A DNA stretch of 64,000 bases from Acidobacteriota bacterium. GTDB taxonomy: Bacteria; Acidobacteriota; Blastocatellia; Pyrinomonadales; Pyrinomonadaceae. The notes below the pieces were generated by a model. The model ran no database searches and was not told where the DNA came from. It worked only from the letters and a program-made list of their open reading frames with translations. Within the stretch, counting starts at the first letter, position 1. Every line of letters begins with the position of its first letter. The DNA lies in NCBI GenBank assembly GCA_019239425.1, contig JAFAZX010000095.1:1-64000 (forward strand), given 5' to 3'. A program made the translations under genes and the position numbers. Positions 35,229-43,308 of the stretch are shown here, in pieces.

Positions 35229-38012
35229 TCAGAAGTTGAGCCTCAGACCGAGCTGTATCTGCCGCGGGCCGTCGGCCGCGGTCGGCCGCCCGAACGTCAG
35301 GAGCGTCGCAGCGTTCGAAGGGTTCAGCGTGTTGTTCGGCAGTTGCAGGTTCGCGCGGTTGAGCACGTTGAAGCCCTCGGCGATGAGTTCGAGATTCTTA
35401 TGCTCGCCGAAGCTCACGCGCCGGCTCAGTCTCAGGTCGAGCGCGGCCGAGTCGAACCCGCGCCCCGTGTTCCTTCCCAAGCCCGCCGGCCGGTCGTTGA
35501 CGGTCGTGTCGTTGTTCCGGTCGGTGCCGGTCACGACGTTGAAGGGCAGGCGCGACCCGTACTGAAAGATGTAGCTCAGCCCGAAGCCGGCCGGCATCTC
35601 GAACGAGCCGCTCAACGCCAGCCGTTGGCGCTGGTCGTTGTCGGCGAGGCCCCGCTCGTCGCGCAGGTTGAAGTTGTCCTGCGGCGTGAAGAAGAAGGCG
35701 TTGCCCACGTCGTCCAACGCCTTCGAGAAGGTGTAGCTCACGCGCGCCTGCACCCGGCGGCCGAAGCGGCGCTTGAAGGAGACGACCATCCCGTCGTAGT
35801 AGCTGTCGCCCGAAGACTCGAACCGCGAGACGTTCGCGTACCGCGAATCGGGCCGCCCCAGGTTGAAGACGCCCGCCGAGGCCGGGAAGCGGGGCACGTT
35901 CACGTTCCGAGACAGGATGATGTGCTCGCCCCGCACGTGCAGGTATCCGATTGACAGAGAGGTCGCGCCCGAGAGCTCGCGCTCCAACTGTAGGTTCGCC
36001 TGCTGGCTGTAGGCGCTGCGGACGTTCGGGTCAATCGTCGTGATGCTGACGAGCAGGTTCGCGGGGAACGCGGGCAGCACGTCGGGGAACGCGGGCGCGC
36101 CCGCCTGCCCGAAGGAGAGGACGGCGACGCGGTACTTCGAGCCGTCGCGCTGCAAGGCGTTCGAAGTGGCGCGCAGGGGGAGGCGGTCGTAGTAGATGCC
36201 GTAGCCGGCGCGGATGACAGTCCTGTGCCCGCGCCCGAGGAAGTCCGGCGAGTAGGCCAGCCCGACGCGCGGCGCGAAGTTGTTGGCGTCCGTGCGGACG
36301 GGGCCGGGCAGGAATTGCGCGTCGTAGCGCAACCCCAGATTCAAGGTCAGGTCGTGCCGCGGCTTCCACTCGTCCTGCGCGAAGAGGCCAACGTTCGGGT
36401 TCGACTGGAACTGACTCGCTTCGCCGAAAGCCTGCTGGAAGGTGGCGTAGCGCCCGGCCTGGAAGTTCTGCAGCGACGAGAAGGTGTAGACGCCTTGCAG
36501 TGCGCCGGGGAAAGTGATGTCAACGCGGTCGAGCAGGAAGTCTGCCCCGGCCTTGAGCGCGTGCGCCCCGCGCTGCGTCGAGACGTTGTCAACGATTTCG
36601 AAGGTGTCGAGGTCTCTGGCGGTCGGCGAGAAGGTGGCGGTGCCGAAGTTGGCGACGCCCGCGACGTTCACCGCCGGCCCCGACGCGTCGTTGACGGGCG
36701 CCGCCAGACGGCCGCGCGTGTACTGGAACCGCGCCTCGTTGAGCGCCCTGCCTGAGATGGTCGAGACGAGGCCCGCGGCCAAAGTCTGGTCGGTGTCGGA
36801 GAGGGCCGTGCCGCGGCTGACGGCGTTGAGGCCGCCGACGTTGCGGGCGTTGGGGCTCTCGATGTCGTAGAGGTTGTAGCGCGCCGTCAGTTGATGCACC
36901 TCGCCCAGGCGTTGGTCGAGGCGGAAGAGGAAGTTGGTCGTGTCGTAGCCCGTCGGCACGACGCCCGTCGAGAGGCGCGGCCCCCTGTAGCCGACCGCGT
37001 CGAGGCGCGCGTTGATGCTGGCGGCCGACGCGGGGGCGACGGTGACGACCGTGGCGTTGTTGAGCCGCGTCTGCTCGAAGTTGGAGAAGAAGAAGGTGCG
37101 GTCGCGCCGCACGGGGCCGCCGAAGCTGGCGCCGTACTGCGCCTGCGTGAAAGGGTCTTTCGACGGCGCGAGCGGGTTGCGCGCGTCGAGGCGCTGGTTG
37201 CGGAGAAAGCCGTAGACGCGCCCCCTGTGATTATTCGTCCCCGACTGCGTGACGATGTTGACGACGCCGCCCGAGGCGCGGCCGAACTCGGCGATGCCGC
37301 CCGAGGTGATGACTTCGAACTCGCGTATGACCTCCTGGCTGTAGAACGTGCCGGCGAGGTCGGCCGCGTCGTCGTTCGAGGAGAGCCCGTCCACGACGAA
37401 GCCGTTGTTGATGAAGCGCTGCCCCGTGATGGAGAGTCCCGTGCCGGGCACGGCCGACGTTTCGGGGAAGCGCTGGTTCGAGACGGGGTTCGTGCGCGTC
37501 ACCCCGGGCGTGAGCGCGGCGAGGTCGAGGTAGTTGCGCCCGTTCAGGGGCAGCGCGTCGATCTCGCGCGTGACGACCGTCTCGGCCACCTGCGTCCGCG
37601 CCGCCTCGACGACGGGCGCGTCCGCCGCGGTCACTTGCACGCTCTCGGCGACGCCGGCCACGGGGAGCGCGAGCGGCAAGTCGAGCGCCTGCCCGACGGT
37701 CAGCGTGAGCTGTCGGTTCAGCGTGGCGAAGCCCGGCTTTTCGACTTTAAGTTGATAAGTCCCGACGGGAAGGTACGAGAGCCTGTAACGCCCCTCTTCG
37801 TCCGTCGTGCACGCGCGGCTCTGGTTCGTCTCGGTGTTGGTGGCCGTGACGTTGACGCCGGGCAGCGCCGCGCCGTCCGCGTCCGAGACCCTCCCGCCGA
37901 TGGCGGCGGAGGTCACCGCCTGCTGCCCGAACGCAGGCGACATCAGCAGGGCGCAGAGCCAGAGCGCGAAGAGCGTGGACGCCACCGCCCCGTCTCTTCT
38001 CAGAGTCTTCAT
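35229..38012 (-). CDS. Oar-like TonB-dependent receptor with carboxypeptidase-regulatory domain
   Basis: 927 residues from ATG 38012 (GGAGAG seven bases upstream). Signal peptide to about residue 29, regulatory domain 35-118 (IGGRVSDADGAALPGVNV), plug about 130-260 with LPLNGRNYLDLAALTPGV and VDGLSSNDD, then a large barrel that ends in the outer-membrane C-terminal pattern LGLRLNF. This is the standard acidobacterial Oar-type receptor. Downstream lipoproteins with CusF and BNR domains and the Cys-rich protein upstream suggest metal rather than sugar uptake, an inference from context only. Confidence 0.88.
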   Translation of the reverse strand: MKTLRRDGAVASTLFALWLCALLMSPAFGQQAVTSAAIGGRVSDADGAALPGVNVTATNTETNQSRACTTDEEGRYRLSYLPVGTYQLKVEKPGFATLNRQLTLTVGQALDLPLALPVAGVAESVQVTAADAPVVEAARTQVAETVVTREIDALPLNGRNYLDLAALTPGVTRTNPVSNQRFPETSAVPGTGLSITGQRFINNGFVVDGLSSNDDAADLAGTFYSQEVIREFEVITSGGIAEFGRASGGVVNIVTQSGTNNHRGRVYGFLRNQRLDARNPLAPSKDPFTQAQYGASFGGPVRRDRTFFFSNFEQTRLNNATVVTVAPASAASINARLDAVGYRGPRLSTGVVPTGYDTTNFLFRLDQRLGEVHQLTARYNLYDIESPNARNVGGLNAVSRGTALSDTDQTLAAGLVSTISGRALNEARFQYTRGRLAAPVNDASGPAVNVAGVANFGTATFSPTARDLDTFEIVDNVSTQRGAHALKAGADFLLDRVDITFPGALQGVYTFSSLQNFQAGRYATFQQAFGEASQFQSNPNVGLFAQDEWKPRHDLTLNLGLRYDAQFLPGPVRTDANNFAPRVGLAYSPDFLGRGHRTVIRAGYGIYYDRLPLRATSNALQRDGSKYRVAVLSFGQAGAPAFPDVLPAFPANLLVSITTIDPNVRSAYSQQANLQLERELSGATSLSIGYLHVRGEHIILSRNVNVPRFPASAGVFNLGRPDSRYANVSRFESSGDSYYDGMVVSFKRRFGRRVQARVSYTFSKALDDVGNAFFFTPQDNFNLRDERGLADNDQRQRLALSGSFEMPAGFGLSYIFQYGSRLPFNVVTGTDRNNDTTVNDRPAGLGRNTGRGFDSAALDLRLSRRVSFGEHKNLELIAEGFNVLNRANLQLPNNTLNPSNAATLLTFGRPTAADGPRQIQLGLRLNF

Positions 38013-38151
38013 CGCAATCTCTCCGAAAGGTTCCGGTGACCGCAGCCGCGGACGCCGCCGCGCGCAGGACGTGTGGACGCGCGCGGGCGGCGGCCCGTGT
38101 GTGCGGGCGCCTTCCGCCGCGTGCGGGGCCGCGCGGAGAAGTCCTCGGTGT

Positions 38152-38721
38152 TTAAGCTGTGCGGGAATCGAGACCGTCGGGCGGCGCGCGCGTGGGATGA
38201 AGCTTGCGGAGCGCGGACGTGATTTTGATCAGAGGGGACGTGACGTGACCTTGCGTTTCGGAGGTGGGCGGGCGCGGGCGCAGGCTGTCGCTCAGAGTCG
38301 CAGCCTGCCGCTGCCGGCGCGGGCTGGCGAAAGAGGCCACGGCGGCGCCGCCGCATTCGGACGGGCAGGGCTTTGTCAACGAAGCCGCGCCCGCCGACTC
38401 CTGCGTCGGACTCTTCCTGAAGGAGGGCGGCGTCCCGACGGCCGCGGCGCGGAGCACGCGGGCGGCCCCGCACACGGGGTCGTGCCTGACCTTCGCGGCG
38501 GTCTTAGCGCGTGCGGGCAGGTGCATCGGGCAGGAGTCGCCGTGGCACTCGCCGCCCTTCCCCTTCATGCCGCGGCAGCAAGCGGGCACCGAGTCCTGCT
38601 CGTTCAGAAACGCCTCGGCCGGCAGCGCCCCCGCAAGGACGCAGAGCAGCAGCGCCGCCGTCAGGAGAGACCTGACGACGGAGGGGCGTGTTCCGAAACT
38701 CGTCTGCCGTGCGTGTCGCAA
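38152..38721 (-). CDS. Secreted Cys/His-rich protein, putative metal binding
   Basis: 189 residues if started at TTG 38721. The frame is open to 38799, but that end lies inside the predicted promoter. A signal peptide (SLLTAALLLCVLAGALPAEA) ends near residue 37. The mature part carries PACCRGMKGKGGECHGDSC and MHL, then DPVC and PCPSEC: Cys48, 49, 59, 64, 84, 119, 123 with His60 and His67. Similar CCRR-type short secreted proteins occur in Acidobacteriota. No named family is recognised. It precedes the TonB receptor by 139 nt on the same strand. Confidence 0.65.
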   Translation of the reverse strand: MRHARQTSFGTRPSVVRSLLTAALLLCVLAGALPAEAFLNEQDSVPACCRGMKGKGGECHGDSCPMHLPARAKTAAKVRHDPVCGAARVLRAAAVGTPPSFRKSPTQESAGAASLTKPCPSECGGAAVASFASPRRQRQAATLSDSLRPRPPTSETQGHVTSPLIKITSALRKLHPTRAPPDGLDSRTA

Positions 38722-38770
38722 AACTCGAAGCCGCTTCGGCGGCGCGCGTGATAACTGGGTCGGCGCGCCG

Positions 38771-38799
38771 ATTGTAGTCCGCGCCCCGTGGCGCGGCAA
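38771..38799 (-). promoter_or_regulatory. Predicted promoter of the Cys-rich/TonB/BNR/CusF module
   Basis: Minus-strand TTGCCG (38799-38794), 17-bp spacer, TACAAT (38776-38771), a five-of-six -10 box. The transcript would start near 38764, upstream of TTG 38721. Confidence 0.55.
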
Positions 38800-38862
38800 G
38801 CTTTATCTAACGCGCGCTTGCCGCCGATGATAAGATTGGGCCGGCTTGAGGAGGACTCTGGA

Positions 38863-39531
38863 ATGACAGAGACCGAAACCTTCGCGGCGGACTTCGACCG
38901 CATCGCGCTGCTCGCGGGCGACGACTGGGATCACAACAGCCACTACCACGAATTCCTCGCGCGACACCTCCCCGCGAACTGCCGCGTGGCGCTCGACGTC
39001 GGCTGCGGCACGGGCGCGTTCTCAAGGCGGCTGGCGAAAACTTCAGAACGCGTGCTCGCCCTCGACCTCTCGCCGAACATGGTCGGCGTCGCGCGCGAGC
39101 GGTCGGCGCAGTTCCCTAACATAGAGTTTAAGGTCGCGGACGTGTTGAAGCTCGAACTCCCTTCCGAGAGGTTCGACTGCGTCGCGTCCATCGCCACGCT
39201 CCACCACCTGCCCGCCGCGTCGGTCTTGCAGAAACTCAAGCGCGCGCTGAAGCCGGGCGGCGTGCTTCTCATCCTCGACCTGTTCCACGCCGAAGGCCTG
39301 CTCGACTACGCGGCGGGCGCCCTGTCCGTGCCTTTTAGCTTCGGGCTGAGCCTGGCAAAGCGCGGCCGTCTGCGCCCGCCGCGCGAGGTGCGGCGCGCGT
39401 GGGAGGAGCACGGCCGGCACGACACCTACCTCACGCTCGCGCAGGTGCGCGAACTCTGCGCGGAGTTGCTGCCCGGCGCGGTTGTGAAGAGACACCTGCT
39501 CTGGCGCTACTCCGTCGTCTGGAAGAAGTGA
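38863..39531 (+). CDS. Class I SAM-dependent methyltransferase
   Basis: 222 residues from ATG 38863 with GAGGAGG eight bases upstream. SAM-binding motif I is VALDVGCGTGAFSRRL, followed by VLALDLSPNMV (motif II) and FDCVASIATLHHLP (motif IV) as in the UbiE/Methyltransf_11 group. LKPGGVLLILDLF completes the fold. Substrate unknown. It is followed three bases later by a GT2 gene, so the two may modify the same glycan or lipid. Confidence 0.87.
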   Translation: MTETETFAADFDRIALLAGDDWDHNSHYHEFLARHLPANCRVALDVGCGTGAFSRRLAKTSERVLALDLSPNMVGVARERSAQFPNIEFKVADVLKLELPSERFDCVASIATLHHLPAASVLQKLKRALKPGGVLLILDLFHAEGLLDYAAGALSVPFSFGLSLAKRGRLRPPREVRRAWEEHGRHDTYLTLAQVRELCAELLPGAVVKRHLLWRYSVVWKK

Positions 39532-39534
39532 GCG

Positions 39535-40260
39535 ATGCTCATCTCCGTCGTCATCCCGGCTTTTGATGAAGAGGCTTACCTCGGGCGCACGCTCGACGGC
39601 GTGAACGCGGCGCGGGCTTTTCTGCTCGAACGCGAAGGCGTCCGCGCGGAGGTCTTCGTGGTGGACAACGACAGCACGGACTCGACCGCGGAGGTCGCGC
39701 GCCTGCGCGGCGCCTTCGTCGTACGGGAGACCGTTCACAACATCGCGCGGGTGCGCAACAGCGGGGCCGCGTCGGCGAGCGGCGACGTGCTGGTCTTCGT
39801 GGACGCCGACACGACCGTCCCGTCGGAGACGCTGTGGCGCGTCGCGCAGGTGATGTCCCGGCCCGACTGCGTGGGCGGCGCGCTGGACACTGACTACAGG
39901 CCCGCGAGACTCTCTTCGAAAATCTACCTGGGCGCGTGGCGCGTCGCGGGGCGGCTCGCCGGCGTGGCGCAGGGCGCGACGCAGTTCTGCCGCCGCGACG
40001 CCTTCGACGAACTCGGAGGTTTTGACGAGACGCTCTACGTGGGCGAGGACGTCGACTTCTACCGGCGACTGAAGCGCCTCGCGCGGCAAAGGCGCGGCCA
40101 CGTGAAGCTCGTCGAGGACGTGCGCGTAGAGCCGTCCGCGCGCCGCTTCGACCGCTGGCATTTCGCGCGCACGCTGGTCTGGACAAACCCGCTCTTCGTC
40201 CTCCTGTTCCGCCGCAGGCGCTCGGCGTGGCGCGGCTGGTACGAGGAGGTGCCGCGCTGA
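39535..40260 (+). CDS. Glycosyltransferase family 2
   Basis: 241 residues from ATG 39535. GT-A fold: ISVVIPAFDEEAYLGRTL, VVDNDSTDSTAEVA, the DxD motif in FVDADTTV, and GGFDETLYVGEDVDFYRR. No TM anchor is seen. Closest to the family transferring sugars onto lipid-linked acceptors; donor unknown. Its start is 3 nt behind the methyltransferase stop. Confidence 0.88.
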   Translation: MLISVVIPAFDEEAYLGRTLDGVNAARAFLLEREGVRAEVFVVDNDSTDSTAEVARLRGAFVVRETVHNIARVRNSGAASASGDVLVFVDADTTVPSETLWRVAQVMSRPDCVGGALDTDYRPARLSSKIYLGAWRVAGRLAGVAQGATQFCRRDAFDELGGFDETLYVGEDVDFYRRLKRLARQRRGHVKLVEDVRVEPSARRFDRWHFARTLVWTNPLFVLLFRRRRSAWRGWYEEVPR

Positions 40261-40327
40261 AATTTTCTTAAACTTCACGCCGCTTGGGTGTAATCTCCGT
40301 CTCACCTTTCGCCGAGGAGGCATCAGG

Positions 40328-40849
40328 ATGGCAAGCCCCAAACTCTCTAACGCTTCGCTCATGCTGTCGGTCGTGCTGTGGGGGACGCTGCTCGGCGGCA
40401 TCGCCTACTCGCACCTCGTCTACTTCCCCGTCTACCTTTCGGCGCTGCCCGACTCGTCGGTCGTCGTCAACGGGCCTTACGGCCTGCGCGAAGGAGTCTT
40501 CTGGGGGCTCATCCACCCGCTGCTCATCCTCTCGCTCGTCGCCACGCTCGCGCTGAACTGGCGGCTGCGCGGGCGGCGCAACCTCGTCCTCCTGAGCTTC
40601 GCGGTCTACATGGCCGTGATGGTCGTCACCTCGATCTATTTCGTCCCGGAGCTGAGGGCCTTCGCAGCCAGCCCGGAGTCGGGCGTCCCGGCCGCGGAGT
40701 GGCTGACGCGCGGGCAGCGCTGGCAGCGGCTGAGCTGGTTGAGGGGCGCGACGATGTACGCCTGCTTCCTGCCGCTGCTCTTCGCGCTCACCAAACCGGC
40801 CGTGCTCCCGCTCAAGGCGGCGAAGGCGGAGGCGACGTTCGCGGGCTGA
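40328..40849 (+). CDS. Four-TM membrane protein, DUF1772-like topology
   Basis: 173 residues from ATG 40328 (GAGGAGG upstream). Four hydrophobic helices at about 10-32, 58-80, 86-106 and 135-155. YSHLVYFPVY and GLIHPLLILSL resemble DUF1772/anthrone-oxygenase-like small membrane proteins, but I am not certain. No catalytic motif is recognised. Confidence 0.55.
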   Translation: MASPKLSNASLMLSVVLWGTLLGGIAYSHLVYFPVYLSALPDSSVVVNGPYGLREGVFWGLIHPLLILSLVATLALNWRLRGRRNLVLLSFAVYMAVMVVTSIYFVPELRAFAASPESGVPAAEWLTRGQRWQRLSWLRGATMYACFLPLLFALTKPAVLPLKAAKAEATFAG

Positions 40850-40858
40850 CGGACGCGA

Positions 40859-42211
40859 ATGAGGGAGACGCACGTCAGAGCGCTGCTCTTCATCCTGCTC
40901 GGCTTCGCCGGCGCGGCGGGGCAGACGGCGCCGCGCGAGCGCCCGAAGCTGAAGGACTTCGGCAAGAGCCTCGAACGTCTGCGTTGGGACGAGAAGAGCC
41001 GCGCGGCGGCCGAGAAGCCTCCGAAGGCTAAGAAGCAGAAGGGGCCAGAGGCCGGCGGGGCGGAGGACGAGGAGGTCGTCCGCGTCGAGACTTCGCTCGT
41101 CGTCTGCGACGTGCTGGTGCTCGACAGGCAGGGGCGCGCGGTCGAGGGGCTGACGCGCGAAGACTTCCTCGTCGCCGAGGACGGGCGGCCGCAGGAGGTG
41201 GGCACCTTCGCGCTCGGCGACGACACGGCCGTCCCGCGCTCCATCGTCCTCGTCATCGACTACAGCGGCAGCCAGTTCCCGTACATCAGGATGAGCGTCG
41301 AGGCGGCCAAGACGCTCGTCGACCGGCTCGGCCCGCGCGACCTGATGGCCCTCGTCACCGACGACGTAGAGCTGATCGCGGACTTCACCGCCGACAAGGA
41401 GAGGCTCAAGAAGAAGCTCGACGGGCTGGCGAGGCGGGCCAACGAGGAGGAGGGGCTTTTAGCCAAGTCGTTGGCCATGCACCGGCGCTTCGGGCGCAGC
41501 GCGCAGTTCAGCGCGCTGCTGGCGACTTTGAAGGAGGCTTTCGCCGAGGAGGGCGTACGCCCCGTCGTCATCTTCCAGACCGACGGCGACGAGCTCCTCT
41601 ACCTGCGCGACCCCGTCATCGAGCCTTCCGTCCCGGCGGGCCTCCCGCCCGAACAGCGGAAGAAGGTCGAGAAGAGCATGGCGGTGTTCCGGAAGATGAT
41701 CGCCGAGAACCGCCGCGAGTTCAGCCTCCGGGACGTCTACGCCGCGGCCGAGAAGTCGCGCGCGACCATCTACACGGTCGTCCCCGGCTTCCGCCTCGTC
41801 GGCCTCACGCCCGACGAACAGCTCCGGCGGAGGGACGCCTCGCGCGAGAGATTCCTGGACGCCTGGCGCGTCAGGCCGGAGGTGAGAAAGGAGCTGGACG
41901 AGCGCTACCAGCAGACCCCGCCCGAGGTCTTGAAGAGCGGCATCGAGCAGGAGCTGAAGGTGCAGGGCGCGCTCGTCGAACTCTCCTCGCTGACGGGCGG
42001 GTGGGCCGACTTCCTTGAGGAGCCGGGGCAGGCAGCCGGCATCTACGAGCGCATCTTCTCGGACGTGAACCGACGCTACGTCATCGGCTACTACCCGAGC
42101 AACAAGGCGCGCGACGGCACGCGCCGCCTCGTCCACATAGAGGTGCGCGGCCACCCCGAGTACACCGTCTGGGGCCGCAAGTCCTACTACGCCCCAGACC
42201 CCGACAGGTAG
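40859..42211 (+). CDS. VWFA-related domain protein (acidobacterial type)
   Basis: 450 residues from ATG 40859, ten bases after the previous stop. After a signal peptide, VETSLVVCDVLVLDRQGRAVEGLTREDF is the hallmark N-terminal strand of this acidobacterial family. The VWA domain begins at IVLVIDYSGSQ, a complete MIDAS DxSxS. It ends with RRYVIGYYPSNKARDGTRR, also typical. Such proteins are exported and of unknown function; many genomes in the phylum carry dozens of paralogues. Confidence 0.88.
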   Translation: MRETHVRALLFILLGFAGAAGQTAPRERPKLKDFGKSLERLRWDEKSRAAAEKPPKAKKQKGPEAGGAEDEEVVRVETSLVVCDVLVLDRQGRAVEGLTREDFLVAEDGRPQEVGTFALGDDTAVPRSIVLVIDYSGSQFPYIRMSVEAAKTLVDRLGPRDLMALVTDDVELIADFTADKERLKKKLDGLARRANEEEGLLAKSLAMHRRFGRSAQFSALLATLKEAFAEEGVRPVVIFQTDGDELLYLRDPVIEPSVPAGLPPEQRKKVEKSMAVFRKMIAENRREFSLRDVYAAAEKSRATIYTVVPGFRLVGLTPDEQLRRRDASRERFLDAWRVRPEVRKELDERYQQTPPEVLKSGIEQELKVQGALVELSSLTGGWADFLEEPGQAAGIYERIFSDVNRRYVIGYYPSNKARDGTRRLVHIEVRGHPEYTVWGRKSYYAPDPDR

Positions 42212-42233
42212 GCCGGACTCGGGCCACGCCTGC

Positions 42234-42239
42234 TAGAAT
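42234..42239 (+). promoter_or_regulatory. Extended -10 promoter element
   Basis: TGCTAGAAT contains the extended TG plus TAGAAT -10 (42234-42239), with no good -35. It would start a transcript near 42246, favouring ATG 42296 for the next gene. Confidence 0.35.
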
Positions 42240-42295
42240 GTTCTTCGAAGCGAGTGCACGCGCTCAGCGTTCGAGTTTTCGACCCGGGTTCTCTC

Positions 42296-42877
42296 ATGCA
42301 GCAGCCGACCCACACGACCGCCACACAAAGACCGGCCGGGCCTTTGGACGGCGCGGGGCCGTACGACTACGACCTGCCGGCCGCGCGGGCCGGGGCTCAG
42401 CCCGTGCCCGTGCCCGCGCCGCGCCCCAAGTGGAAGCGCGCCAGCTTCAAGCTGGCAGACGCCATAGCCATCCTTTTCATCAGCTTCAGCGTCCCGTGGC
42501 TCAAGGGCGCGACCGGGTGGCGGCTCATCACCTGCTACGCGTTCCTCTACGCGGGCTACACGTTCCTCACGTACTGGACGCGGCCTGATCCGAAGCCGAA
42601 GGAGGGCTTCGTGCGTTGGGCCTTGAAGATGCTCGGGCTTTGGCTCAACGGCTACTTCGCGCTGGTGACCGTGCCCGAGGCGCTCGACGGCCTGCTGCCG
42701 GAGTGGCTGGCCTTCGCCCTGCCCGCCTTCCTCCTGACCTACGCCCTCTACTACGTCACGCCCGTCAGGCGCGACACGGGGCTGAAGTGGCCGCTCTGGC
42801 AGTGGCTCGTGCTGGCGGCGTGGGTCGCGGTCGCCTGGGCCTGGCTCGGCCCGAGCTTCATCGGCTTCACGGGATGA
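42296..42877 (+). CDS. Membrane protein of unknown function (four TM)
   Basis: 193 residues from ATG 42296; a GTG at 42254 would add 14 residues. The first 55 residues are Pro/Ala-rich and soluble. TM helices at about 55-75, 80-100, 120-145 and 165-185. No family recognised. The gene ends at the left outer arm of the nested repeat element, which begins 2 nt before its stop. Confidence 0.55.
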   Translation: MQQPTHTTATQRPAGPLDGAGPYDYDLPAARAGAQPVPVPAPRPKWKRASFKLADAIAILFISFSVPWLKGATGWRLITCYAFLYAGYTFLTYWTRPDPKPKEGFVRWALKMLGLWLNGYFALVTVPEALDGLLPEWLAFALPAFLLTYALYYVTPVRRDTGLKWPLWQWLVLAAWVAVAWAWLGPSFIGFTG

Positions 42878-43213
42878 AGAGTAGGCGGTAGGCAGATGGC
42901 AGTAGGCAGCCGCTCCGCGTTTCACACGTTGTGATACCGCCTTGCGAGATGGAATAAGGCCCCTCCTCGCCGGGAGCGCGGGCATCCCTGCCCGCATGAG
43001 CGCGTAGCGCGAAAGCTGAGAGGCTTTACACCTCAACGTCGAGGTAAGAAGTAAGACGGTCAGCGTGCTCAAGCACGCTGGCGGGCAGGGATGCCCGCGC
43101 TCCCAGCTTTAAGTGGCCTTATTTTAATCTGCAAGTCGGTATGAGATTTATACGGAGTTCTCGGATTAAGGGTCTTCAACTGCCTACTGCCATCTGCCTA
43201 CTGCCTGCTCTTC
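42876..43213. repeat. Nested inverted-repeat element: YREP-like outer arms around a REPIN-like core
   Basis: This 338-bp non-coding stretch has outer arms 42876-42909 and 43180-43213 (34 bp, two mismatches) built from GCAGTAGGCAG units. Inside lie a 9-bp pair AATAAGGCC / GGCCTTATT (42953-42961, 43115-43123) and a 24-bp perfect pair (42972-42995, 43081-43104) starting GGGAGCGCGGGC. No ORF with support is present. The rest of the gap to 43308 holds only a TACAAT box (43223-43228). Confidence 0.88.
42972..43104. repeat. REPIN-like pair, GGGAGCGCGGGC family, copy 1
   Basis: Arms of 24 bp (42972-42995 and 43081-43104) are exact reverse complements. Each arm itself can fold, GCGGGCA against TGCCCGC. 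The same arms recur at 49876-50013 with a different inner sequence. This is the structure expected of paired REP sequences mobilised by a RAYT transposase; none is encoded here. Confidence 0.85.
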
Positions 43214-43308
43214 AAAGTCGAATACAATACTTTCTCTTCCCAGCCGCCATCGCCGCGTGAAAGAAGGCGGATTAATTGGTGCCATCTTTCTGGCGGGGGT
43301 TCTACAGG

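Noticed and set aside
42878-43308. Insertion sequence
   Set aside because: Inverted repeats are present but no transposase frame and no flanking target duplication could be seen.
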